Source of the DNA: Pseudomonadota bacterium
GTDB lineage: Bacteria; Pseudomonadota; Alphaproteobacteria; Rhizobiales; Xanthobacteraceae
DNA: 53,206 bases
NCBI GenBank assembly: GCA_018971625.1
Contig: JAGXAJ010000023.1
Span: 1-53,206 of the forward strand
Reading direction: 5' to 3'
The notes beneath the pieces were generated by a model that was not told the DNA's origin, did no database searches, and was given only the letters and a program-made list of their open reading frames with translations. The position numbers were made by a program, and so were the translations under genes. Positions 35,892 to 42,921 of this stretch are shown here, piece by piece (the stretch's first letter is position 1; each line of letters starts with the position of its first letter).

Positions 35892-37241
35892 ATGGAAACC
35901 GTCGAAGCATATCTGGTTAGAAAGAGCGAAGAACTCGGTCTACTGAACGGCTTTCTCGCCAATCCCTTGACGATTCGTCATCCCAGGTCGGCGGCCGAGG
36001 TGATCGAACAAAAGTTTCATCTCGCCGCAGCACTTAAGGCCGAACATCAGCTCCACGATTGGGCGACGACAGAAACGGCCTGGACGCATTCGTCCCGGCC
36101 GCGCTCGGGGCCGTTCGAGTTTAAATACGATTACCAGCGCGCTGATCTGGAGGTACGAGGGCCGTCCTTTTATTCGTCGGAAAATGGTGCGCTTGGCGAA
36201 ACGATTTACACAGCTTCGGGAATGGCCGCCATTTCTGCGGTGCTCATGGCTTCGGCGCTTGTTCTTTCCAAAGCAGATATTTTCATCGGACCTAATTCGT
36301 ATGGCGAGACCATTGAGCTGATAGATAGCCATGCCAAGCATCTAAGGAGGGTAGAGCTCGACGGACTGACCAATAAAATCGCGCTCCCTCGGAATTCGCG
36401 CAGCCGAATTCTACTGCTTGACTCCTGTACATCCGCAGTCGGGTTCGAGGCTGCGCTTCAAGTCGCTCAGCCGCATATCGATCTAATAATTTTTGACACA
36501 ACCTGTTTCGCCGGCGGTTCCAGACGGATAGGCCGTGTTTTGCGCTGGGCCAGAAAGGCAATGATTTCGGTCGTAATGGTTCGCAGCCACAACAAGCTTG
36601 ACTCGCTGGGCGTGGAATACGGCCGGCTCGGATCGGCAGTGTTTATAGAAAACGCGAGCCGGCGTGATGCCACCAAGCAGCAATTGCTGCAAAGGTTTCT
36701 CGTAGAGACGCGCAACGCGGTTCGTCTGTTTGGCGGCGCAGCGCTCCCGGCGCATTTTCCGCCCTATGTGGGTGGCACTGGCTATCGCCGTCTGACGGAT
36801 CAGCGCGTCGCGCGAATGCTGCAAAATAGCATACGGACAAAACATCATTTCTCAACATGCCTGGCCGGTCTGACGAACGAATTACATTTCACTCACGGTC
36901 TCTACGTGACCTTGGCGCCGGCAAGAAGGCTGGATGAAAATCAGACGCGGGAGCTAACCGCGGAGTTGTGCGACGATCTGAGCCGCGCGTATTTACCGGT
37001 GCGCCACGCAGGCAGTTTCGGCTTCGATTTTGGGGCGGCGGAGTGGTGTCGGGACAGGACTCGAGACCGTTACGTCGTCCGGCTTGCGATTCCGGATCTT
37101 CCCGGCTCTCTATGGGATGAGGTGACAAGGGCCGTCGCGGATTGGTGGATGGCGCACGAGCGAAGCGGGATGCGGAGCTCTCCTGATTCGACAAGCGCTT
37201 CAAAGGCAATCTCCCGATCTAAACTGGTCTCGCATGAGTAA
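35892..37241 (+). CDS. Unassigned PLP-dependent fold-type I enzyme
   Basis: 449 residues. The pattern fits the Cys/Met-metabolism or aminotransferase superfamily. ENGALGETIYTASGMAAISA gives the Gly-rich cofactor region, FIGPNSYGETIELID follows, IIFDTTCFAGGS supplies the Asp (about 202) that meets the pyridine nitrogen, and RSHNKLDSLGVEYGRLGS supplies Lys235, the likely Schiff-base lysine. The N-terminal 90 residues and the C-terminus do not match a subfamily I know, so the substrate is open. GAGGACGTC before ATG 35892 supports the start. It stands between empty regions and has slightly more AT-ending codons than its neighbours. Confidence 0.65.
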   Translation: METVEAYLVRKSEELGLLNGFLANPLTIRHPRSAAEVIEQKFHLAAALKAEHQLHDWATTETAWTHSSRPRSGPFEFKYDYQRADLEVRGPSFYSSENGALGETIYTASGMAAISAVLMASALVLSKADIFIGPNSYGETIELIDSHAKHLRRVELDGLTNKIALPRNSRSRILLLDSCTSAVGFEAALQVAQPHIDLIIFDTTCFAGGSRRIGRVLRWARKAMISVVMVRSHNKLDSLGVEYGRLGSAVFIENASRRDATKQQLLQRFLVETRNAVRLFGGAALPAHFPPYVGGTGYRRLTDQRVARMLQNSIRTKHHFSTCLAGLTNELHFTHGLYVTLAPARRLDENQTRELTAELCDDLSRAYLPVRHAGSFGFDFGAAEWCRDRTRDRYVVRLAIPDLPGSLWDEVTRAVADWWMAHERSGMRSSPDSTSASKAISRSKLVSHE

Positions 37242-37302
37242 ATAGACCTGAGGGCAGGGATGGGTCCGCTTGCCGCGGGAAAATTGAGATATGGTGTTGG
37301 CA

Positions 37303-37716
37303 TCACGTCTTTCGAAATACGCGACGCAACCTCCATAGGAAAACGCTGACGACCAGCCAAACAAGAGATGCCAGCGCCAGCGCGCTGAAGGACAAACCCT
37401 TCGCCGCGAACCACATCACCATGGCAAAGGCGCAAAGGCCGATGCTACCCCAGCCGGCGCCGGATGCGTCGAGAGCCGCCGCTTGCTTGCCGCGGCATGC
37501 ACCACGCAATCCCTTTTTTCGTTTGCGCTGCCGCTCGTGTTTCTCGATCAGCGTCGCGCTGGCGCAAAAGGCGAGAAACAATCCGCCGGTGGCCGGCCCA
37601 AAAGCATTCGCAGCGATACCGGCGCCGACGGTCGCCAGGCCGCCGAGACCGAACCGGATGGCATATTCGCTCCATTTGCCTTGCCGCAGGGCGGAGACCT
37701 TCACGCGCACGGTCAT
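37303..37716 (-). CDS. Membrane protein of unknown function
   Basis: 137 residues with four hydrophobic segments (IRFGLGGLATVGAGIAANAF, TGGLFLAFCASATLI, SIGLCAFAMVMWFAAKGLSF and ALASLVWLVVSVFLW) and a basic loop EKHERQRKRKKGLRG. Proteins of this pattern occur across bradyrhizobia without assigned function. The ATG follows directly on the TAG of the small gene upstream (TAGATG), so translation is probably coupled. Confidence 0.6.
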   Translation of the reverse strand: MTVRVKVSALRQGKWSEYAIRFGLGGLATVGAGIAANAFGPATGGLFLAFCASATLIEKHERQRKRKKGLRGACRGKQAAALDASGAGWGSIGLCAFAMVMWFAAKGLSFSALALASLVWLVVSVFLWRLRRVFRKT

Positions 37717-37884
37717 CTACCCGAGCAGCATCTGTTTAAGTCCGATCGCCGCGACCAGCCATATCGCTATCGCGGCTCCCGTTGCCGCCAGCGCACTGCA
37801 GCGCACGCGCATCAGCAACTGGCATAGCTCTTGAAGGCGCTTTCGCGCAGGATCGTAACTCGGGCGCGGGACTTTGAGGTCCAC
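37717..37884 (-). CDS. 55-residue single-helix membrane peptide
   Basis: From GTG 37884: a polar, amphipathic N-terminus (DLKVPRPSYDPARKRLQELC) and one membrane helix (SALAATGAAIAIWLVAAIGL) ending KQMLLG-stop. The stop TAG is immediately followed by the ATG of the next membrane-protein gene, a typical coupled pair. The ribosome site is weak (GAGCG). Only 34 bases separate it from the divergent PAP2 frame, so one of the two starts may be misplaced. Unknown function. Confidence 0.4.
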   Translation of the reverse strand: MDLKVPRPSYDPARKRLQELCQLLMRVRCSALAATGAAIAIWLVAAIGLKQMLLG

Positions 37885-37918
37885 CGCGGATGGCGCTCAT
37901 AAACGTCGCGACACGTGA

Positions 37919-38590
37919 ATGCCTGCTCAGAGGACGATGGGTGCCTGGTTGGAACCCGGCTCTGCAGGCCGCGTTACTTTTCCGATCATGCTCAGCCTTT
38001 TGAAATCAAAACGCCGTGTACCGCATTTTCCGATCACGGTCCGTCCGACGGAGGGTGACATCGCGATCGCTCGGACCATCGCGCGTAACACAAGCCCGCA
38101 GACCGAAGATGTGGCTGAGTTTCTTACCTGGGGCGCCGACGAGCATGTTCTGTGTGCGCTCGCCGCCGTCTGGTGGATATGGACGCGTTCCAAATCTCCG
38201 GACGCACGTCTGGCCAGCGATCATGTATTACTGACCACGGTTGCGGTCACCGCATTACCGCATCTCCTCAAGACGATGTTTAACCAGGAACGGCCAGATC
38301 GCCTCACGTTCCGTGGCCACGTGCGGGGCGTTCCAGTTTCCGGCAAGCGCCTCGATGCCTTTCCAAGCGGGCATGCAATCCATGTGGGCGCGCTTGCATC
38401 CGCAGCGACGCAGTTGCCGCCGGCCAAACGCAATCTGGTGTGGAGCGCGGGGGCGGCTATCGTCGCCACCCGCATCGTGCTGCTTGCGCACTGGATGACG
38501 GATGTCCTGGCAGGCCTTGCCGTGGGGGCGACGGTCGAGCGGCTCCTGCGCCTGGCGACTGGTTTCGGCCGCCGCCGGCGGGTCGGATAG
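37919..38590 (+). CDS. PAP2-family phosphatase
   Basis: 223 residues with about four to five helices. The three acid-phosphatase motifs are visible: KTMFNQERPDR, FPSGHAIHV and the RIVLLAHWMTDVLAG motif with its catalytic His and Asp. Such enzymes dephosphorylate lipid phosphates (phosphatidic acid, undecaprenyl diphosphate) at the membrane. The start is uncertain: ATG 37919, 37937 and 37988 are all in frame and none has a good ribosome site. The next gene follows four bases after the stop. Confidence 0.75.
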   Translation: MPAQRTMGAWLEPGSAGRVTFPIMLSLLKSKRRVPHFPITVRPTEGDIAIARTIARNTSPQTEDVAEFLTWGADEHVLCALAAVWWIWTRSKSPDARLASDHVLLTTVAVTALPHLLKTMFNQERPDRLTFRGHVRGVPVSGKRLDAFPSGHAIHVGALASAATQLPPAKRNLVWSAGAAIVATRIVLLAHWMTDVLAGLAVGATVERLLRLATGFGRRRRVG

Positions 38591-38594
38591 CGCC

Positions 38595-39200
38595 ATGGGC
38601 CGAGCGCTTGCTCCGCCTGGCGCCGATGCCGTGCATCTTTGCGTCGATATGCAAAAGCTTTTCGCGCCCGGCGCGCCGTGGGCAACGCCCTGGATGGAAC
38701 GTGTTCTGCCGCAGATTGTGGGTATCGTCGCGCATGCACCGCCGCGAACTGTCTTCACCCGCTTTATCCCGCCACTGACCGCCGAAGATATGCCCGGCAG
38801 CTGGAAAACCTATTATCGCAAGTGGGAATGCGTAACGCAGGCCGTGATTGATCCCGACATCTATCGGCTGATGCCCGCGCTTGAAAAGTACGCGCCGCCC
38901 GCAACTGTTATCGATCGTATGGGCTACTCGGCCTTCGGCAACCGCGCCCTAAAGGCTTACCTGCGGACACACCATGTCGACACGCTTATTGTTTCAGGCG
39001 GCGAGACCGACGTTTGTGTCCTGGCGTCCGTCCTGGACGCTGTCGATCTTGGCTATCGCGTCATCCTGGTTGAAGACGCATTGTGCAGCTCTTCCGATGA
39101 AAGTCACGCAAATCTCATGGACCTCTATATGAAGCGTTTCGACATTCAGATCGAAGTCACGCAAACGGCCCGCATTCTTGAGAGCTGGCGCGATCTATGA
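38595..39200 (+). CDS. Isochorismatase-fold cysteine hydrolase
   Basis: 201 residues. HLCVDMQKLFAPG gives the catalytic Asp18, and VSGGETDVCVLASVLDAVDL gives the catalytic Cys141 after the usual cis-peptide region. In the middle, where many members have Lys, this protein has Arg108 (TVIDRMGYSAF), so its activity may differ. Members hydrolyse isochorismate, nicotinamide, ureidoacrylate or other small amides, and the substrate here is not clear. Separated by four bases from the PAP2 gene, so cotranscribed. Cytoplasmic. Confidence 0.75.
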   Translation: MGRALAPPGADAVHLCVDMQKLFAPGAPWATPWMERVLPQIVGIVAHAPPRTVFTRFIPPLTAEDMPGSWKTYYRKWECVTQAVIDPDIYRLMPALEKYAPPATVIDRMGYSAFGNRALKAYLRTHHVDTLIVSGGETDVCVLASVLDAVDLGYRVILVEDALCSSSDESHANLMDLYMKRFDIQIEVTQTARILESWRDL

Positions 39201-39823
39201 ATGTGCCATGACAAAGAATGCCATGACAAAAGACCGATATAATCACTCGGCCGTGACCGTCTTCGTTTTTGCTGTCGTCGCTTACCCTGCCGATAGCATG
39301 GAAAAAGCACGAGAGTGCGTTGCCGTGCAAAAGAATATGAGATATATGTTTTAGTGTATGACTCCGCTCGTAAGCGGGTCACGTAGTGCCCTATCAGGCA
39401 TCCTAGCCATAGCCAAGCGTTGGAGTATGCCTGGGAGCGGCATCAAGATGTCGAGTGGCGGGCCGTCACGCTTGCGCGCGTCAGCCTTGGATTGCTTTCG
39501 CTTCTGCATCGAGGTTGACGCGAAGCCCTGACGTACCGCTCACAAAGTAGGCCGGGTTGTAGTGACACTGTTCCACGCGTTTTGGTGTCCCACGACAAGG
39601 CAGGATTTGAGATTTGAAATGACGATGACCGCATCGGTCTTCGCGTTGACACGTAATTTGTTGGTCACCCAGTTTTCGCGGTCACCATCCTCAGGGACGC
39701 TGCCGCGGCTGGCCCTGACCGAGGCTGAGAGGCGCAAGGCAGAGCGCCGGGGTTTGCATCTGGGAGTTGATTCTTGAAATGAACAGGTGCTGAATAGCGC
39801 CGGTACGCCAACGGAGGACAGCC
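39201..39823. other. Long gap before the orphan coxC
   Basis: About 620 bases. A short tandem repeat (TGCCATGACAAAGA and TGCCATGACAAAAGA) starts at about 39203. A plus-strand frame at 39619-39777 (MTMTASVFALTRNLLVTQFS, ending RLALTEAERRKAERRGLHLG) has protein-like composition but only a weak ribosome site. I do not call it a gene. The last 60 bases must hold the coxC leader. Confidence 0.35.
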
Positions 39824-40714
39824 ATGGCTAGAGGGAATCTCAATCACGACTATCATCTGGTCAAACCGAGTCCGTGGCCGATCGTCGGTTCGATCGCGGT
39901 TTTCTTCATGGTGGTCGGCGGCATCAGCTGGATGCACCATTCCTACGGCGCCGCGCCGATCGTGTTCGGCATCGGCGTGATCGGCGTGCTCTACACCATG
40001 GCAAACTGGTGGATGGACGTGGTTCAGGAGGCGCAATTTGAGGGCGACCACACCCCTGTGGTGCAGATCAGCCATCGCTACGGCATGATCCTGTTCATCG
40101 CTTCCGAGGTGATGTTCTTCGTCGCCTGGTTCTGGGCGTTCTTCAATTCCGCGCTGTTCCCGGCGGATGCGGTGCATGCAACGCGCGATGCGGTGTTCGG
40201 CTGTGGAGCCGGCACCCAGATGGGCGCATGCAGCGTGGCGGGCACTTGGCCGCCAAAGGGTATCGATGCCTTCGATCCCTGGCATCTGCCGCTGCTCAAC
40301 ACGCTGATCCTGCTGACCTCGGGCACCACGGTGACCTGGGCGCATAACGCGCTGCTCAACAACGACCGCAAGGGGCTGAAATATGGTCTGCTCCTCACCA
40401 TCCTGCTCGGCGCCACCTTCACCGGCGTGCAGGCCTGGGAGTACAGCCACGCCGCATTCAACTTCTCCGGCAACGTCTTCGGCGCCACCTTCTTCATGGC
40501 GACCGGCTTCCACGGCTTCCACGTGATAATCGGCACCATCTTCCTGATCGTGTGCCTGATCCGCGCCAATGCCGGTCATTTCAGTCCGAACCAGCATCTC
40601 GGCTTCGAATTTGCCGCCTGGTACTGGCACTTCGTCGACGTGGTCTGGCTGTTCCTGTTCGTCTGCATCTACGTCTGGGGCACCGGCGGCGGCAGACTGG
40701 CGGGCGTCGAGTAA
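39824..40714 (+). CDS. coxC/ctaE: aa3-type cytochrome c oxidase subunit III, orphan
   Basis: 296 residues, the long seven-helix subunit III of aa3 oxidases: HDYHLVKPSPWPIVGSIAVF, GMILFIASEVMFFVAWFWAF (conserved Glu), TWPPKGIDAFDPWHLPLLNT and FEFAAWYWHFVDVVWLFLF. A loop at about 119-139 seems enlarged and contains two Cys (127 and 136) in FGCGAGTQMGACSV, a part that is shorter in the copies I know. No coxA or coxB accompanies it, unlike the caa3 operon. ACGGAGGACAGCC before ATG 39824 supports the start. nsrR follows 270 bases later, so its expression may be tied to the NO-responsive genes. Confidence 0.88.
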   Translation: MARGNLNHDYHLVKPSPWPIVGSIAVFFMVVGGISWMHHSYGAAPIVFGIGVIGVLYTMANWWMDVVQEAQFEGDHTPVVQISHRYGMILFIASEVMFFVAWFWAFFNSALFPADAVHATRDAVFGCGAGTQMGACSVAGTWPPKGIDAFDPWHLPLLNTLILLTSGTTVTWAHNALLNNDRKGLKYGLLLTILLGATFTGVQAWEYSHAAFNFSGNVFGATFFMATGFHGFHVIIGTIFLIVCLIRANAGHFSPNQHLGFEFAAWYWHFVDVVWLFLFVCIYVWGTGGGRLAGVE

Positions 40715-40940
40715 TCGGTCGTCGCATGCGCAACGGCGGGACGGCCGGCGGCCGCCCGCAAACTTGCTATTCATGCAGCGAGGGAAGTTGCCGCAATGCC
40801 GGATCAGGTTCCGCGATGCAGCTTTTCCCCGTGTTCGGCCCGCTTGCGGCGATCCTGCCGCGGCAACACGAACAGGTGACTTCGCGTCGGCGTCGGACAC
40901 TTGCTAAATGCACCAGACAAGTTCATCTTTTTCGATGTGC

Positions 40941-40959
40941 TCGTATTCCGGTAATACGA
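40941..40959. promoter_or_regulatory. Inverted repeat upstream of nsrR
   Basis: TCGTATT and AATACGA are perfect 7-bp arms around a five-base centre (CCGGT), 22 bases before the nsrR start. It does not match the NsrR consensus found twice downstream, so it could be the site of another regulator or a self-regulatory variant. Confidence 0.5.
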
Positions 40960-40981
40960 TTCTGCTGTCGGCGGGGCCCCG

Positions 40982-41410
40982 ATGCGATTGACGAACTTTT
41001 TCGATTATACGCTTCGCTTGCTGATGTACGCGGCCACCCACAGTGACCGGTTAATCACTGTAGAGGAGACTGCCGGCGTCTATGGCATCTCGCGCACCCA
41101 TCTCATGAAAGTCGCGAATCAACTCACGCGCGAGGGCTATCTCAAAGCCGTGCGTGGCAGGTCGGGCGGGCTTACGCTTGCCAAACGGCCGAACCGGATC
41201 AAGCTCGGCGATGTTTTATGCGCGACCGAGCCGGATTTCGCGCTTGTGGAGTGCTTTTCGGCGAACAACCATTGTCCGATCTCGTCGCGTTGTCGCCTGC
41301 GAGCGCCGTTGAAGGAAGCGCTGGCCGCGTTCACAGCGACTCTTGATCGTTATACGCTCGCCGATCTTATCCTCAGTCCGAAAGACTTCAGGATACCGCC
41401 GGCCGCATGA
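40982..41410 (+). CDS. nsrR: NO-sensing Rrf2-family repressor NsrR
   Basis: 142 residues. MRLTNFFDYTLRLLMYAATH begins a winged helix with recognition helix ISRTHLMKVANQLTREGYL and wing VRGRSGGLTLAKRP. Cys91, Cys98 and Cys104 in VECFSANNHCPISSRC are placed like the [Fe-S] ligands of NsrR. NsrR keeps NO-stress genes off until NO damages its cluster. Two 23-bp sites matching the E. coli-type NsrR consensus lie downstream at 41870 and 42899, ahead of the TPR gene and ncgA, so these are the likely targets. Cytoplasmic homodimer. Confidence 0.88.
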   Translation: MRLTNFFDYTLRLLMYAATHSDRLITVEETAGVYGISRTHLMKVANQLTREGYLKAVRGRSGGLTLAKRPNRIKLGDVLCATEPDFALVECFSANNHCPISSRCRLRAPLKEALAAFTATLDRYTLADLILSPKDFRIPPAA

Positions 41411-41868
41411 GCAGCCCCGTGCTCCGGCATTGCCGTAGGATGTATCGACAACAGCAATAGCATGACGGCTTGGCTCAACGTTTGATTGAGCGGCCGTGCA
41501 GAGCGCTGTTTCGGGTTTGAAACCGTATCGGAAGCCGCGCTGTCCGCCGCGCATCGTTTTCTTCGTCTGATACAGCTGCGCGAGGGCGCTCTGGGTTGAG
41601 GCGATGGTGGCGCCTCGCGCTCAAAATCAAGCATCTCGTCCTATGGACAGGTCGGTGAATAAATCCAGCAGATGCCCAGCGTCACGCGGAAAGCGCATTC
41701 GATCAGCCGGTGTCATCGCGGGTCGCTTCGGCGCCATGCTTCGTCTCGGAGCAGCTCGAAAAGCCATCGCGAACTAAAATAACGACGGCAATGCGGGGAA
41801 TCAGGCACTGTTGTCGGCACGTCACTCTTGCACATGAATTTTGCTTTCACCGGATTTTTGGTCTGTAC
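41411..41868. other. Gap between nsrR and the first NsrR-type operator
   Basis: About 460 bases with no gene I can support. The last part becomes AT-rich toward the operator at 41870, where the promoter of the TPR gene is expected. Confidence 0.35.
41473..41491. repeat. Short inverted repeat after nsrR
   Basis: GCTCAA and TTGAGC flank seven bases, about 60 bases after the nsrR stop. It could form a small hairpin, but no T-run follows, so a terminator role is unsupported. Confidence 0.35.
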
Positions 41869-41869
41869 A

Positions 41870-41892
41870 AACATACATTTGAAGTGCATGTT
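41870..41892. promoter_or_regulatory. NsrR-type operator upstream of the TPR gene
   Basis: Half-sites AACATACATTT and AAGTGCATGTT flank one base. Compared by eye with the consensus half-sites AAGATGCATTT and AAATGCATCTT, 18 of 22 positions agree, and one further base pair extends the symmetry on each side. It lies about 30 bases before the TPR gene start, in an AT-rich tract, where a repressor would block transcription. The adjacent nsrR gene supports the identification. Confidence 0.7.
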
Positions 41893-41922
41893 TAAGCCGC
41901 GTTGCACGAGAGTTCAGAAAAC

Positions 41923-42609
41923 GTGATCAATTTCGCGGCGTTGGGCATGAGGGAAGCATCGATCGATCAAAAGCATCATTCTCAAAAGAATCATTCCAGA
42001 AGCATAAAGCCGTATATCGCCTCCTCCGTCGCAGGAACTGCGGTCGGTATAGCCGCCGCGATATGGCTGACGCATTTGTCGCCGCTCACCACGCACCATG
42101 TAACTGTGCCGCTGAATAGCGCGGCCACTACGCCGCCGGTGCCACTCGAAGGTCTATTCGATTTGCCGAAGCTGATGACGGCGCAGGATCCGGGTCAACG
42201 CTGGGCGATCGTGGGTGGTGCATTGCTGCAGGCAGGTCTGACACGTCTCAGTATTCCCGTGCTCGGGCGGGCGATTGAGAATGACCCGAACAATAGCGTG
42301 CTGCATGTCGCATTGGGGGAAGCGCTCACGCTGACGGATGGCGGTCTGATTTCAGACCGAGCCAAGGCGGAATTCGAGTTTGCGCTCAGGGCCGACCCCA
42401 ACGATCTGGTCGCGCGATTCTATATGGGGCATTGGCTGCTGCAGAACGGCAAGCCAAAGCCGGCATTGGTCAAATGGGTGGGCTTGATGCGGACGGTGGG
42501 AAGCGATCGCACTTGGTATGCCCGGCTATGGACGGCGATGCCGGTAGCGGCGCAGGAGGTCGGCGTCAGCCAACTTGCGCTGCAGGCTCTCTGCACCGCG
42601 GCGATGTAG
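41923..42609 (+). CDS. CcmI/NrfG-like TPR protein (cytochrome c maturation type)
   Basis: 228 residues from GTG 41923. A cytoplasmic start and one membrane helix (about 32-56, PYIASSVAGTAVGIAAAIWL) are followed by a periplasmic domain with TPR repeats: IPVLGRAIENDPNNSVLHVA and LGEALTLTDGGLISDRAKAE, then FEFALRADPNDLVARFYMGH. The second pattern (TLTDGGL, RAKAEFE..L..DPND) is that of the C-terminal TPR part of CcmI/CycH, which presents apocytochrome c for haem attachment. The N-terminal part of CcmI is missing. It sits behind an NsrR-type operator and before ncgABC, two of whose products are c-type cytochromes, so a dedicated assembly role is inferred. Start uncertain; ATG 41947 and TTG 41902 also fit. 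Confidence 0.65.
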   Translation: MINFAALGMREASIDQKHHSQKNHSRSIKPYIASSVAGTAVGIAAAIWLTHLSPLTTHHVTVPLNSAATTPPVPLEGLFDLPKLMTAQDPGQRWAIVGGALLQAGLTRLSIPVLGRAIENDPNNSVLHVALGEALTLTDGGLISDRAKAEFEFALRADPNDLVARFYMGHWLLQNGKPKPALVKWVGLMRTVGSDRTWYARLWTAMPVAAQEVGVSQLALQALCTAAM

Positions 42610-42898
42610 CTATGCTGCATGATGATGAGCTTCGTGATCAATTGCGGCGCTGTATAAAATACGCAGGTACAATTCACAGTCGTGGTGGTTTTTATTTTTG
42701 GCGCTAAAAGATGAATTTTAGATGTTGCTTTATTGCTCCGAACATGACACGAAGCGGCTGCTGTCAGTTTGCGGATGGGGGGTTGCATTTCATGATTACG
42801 GGGACTGTGCAATACGACCGGCGTCCACCACGCAATCGGACACCTGACGGATAAGCAGGCCCTTCTTCCTGATCGCGCGCGAAAGCGATTTACCCAAA
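42610..42898. other. Gap upstream of ncgA
   Basis: About 290 bases between the TPR gene and the second operator. It probably contains the ncgA promoter at its right end. TATAGAAT at 42907-42914 resembles a -10 box lying inside the operator. No gene seen. Confidence 0.35.
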
Positions 42899-42921
42899 AA
42901 CATCGATATAGAATGCATATT
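42899..42921. promoter_or_regulatory. NsrR-type operator at the start of ncgA
   Basis: Half-sites AACATCGATAT and GAATGCATATT around one base agree with the consensus half-sites at 16 of 22 positions, weaker than the site at 41870 but in the expected place. It overlaps a possible -10 box and even the first ATG of the longest ncgA frame, which suggests that translation really begins further on. In Nitrosomonas europaea the ncgABC-nirK operon is known to be under NsrR control. Confidence 0.6.

Noticed and set aside
35546..35962. Minus-strand frame of 138 codons overlapping the PLP-fold gene start
   Set aside because: No domain, biased composition, and it runs across the well-supported start of the plus-strand gene.
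39665..40900. Open frame of over 400 codons on the minus strand across coxC
   Set aside because: It is the antisense of a well-supported coxC and has His/Asp/Glu-rich composition typical of shadow frames in GC-rich genes.
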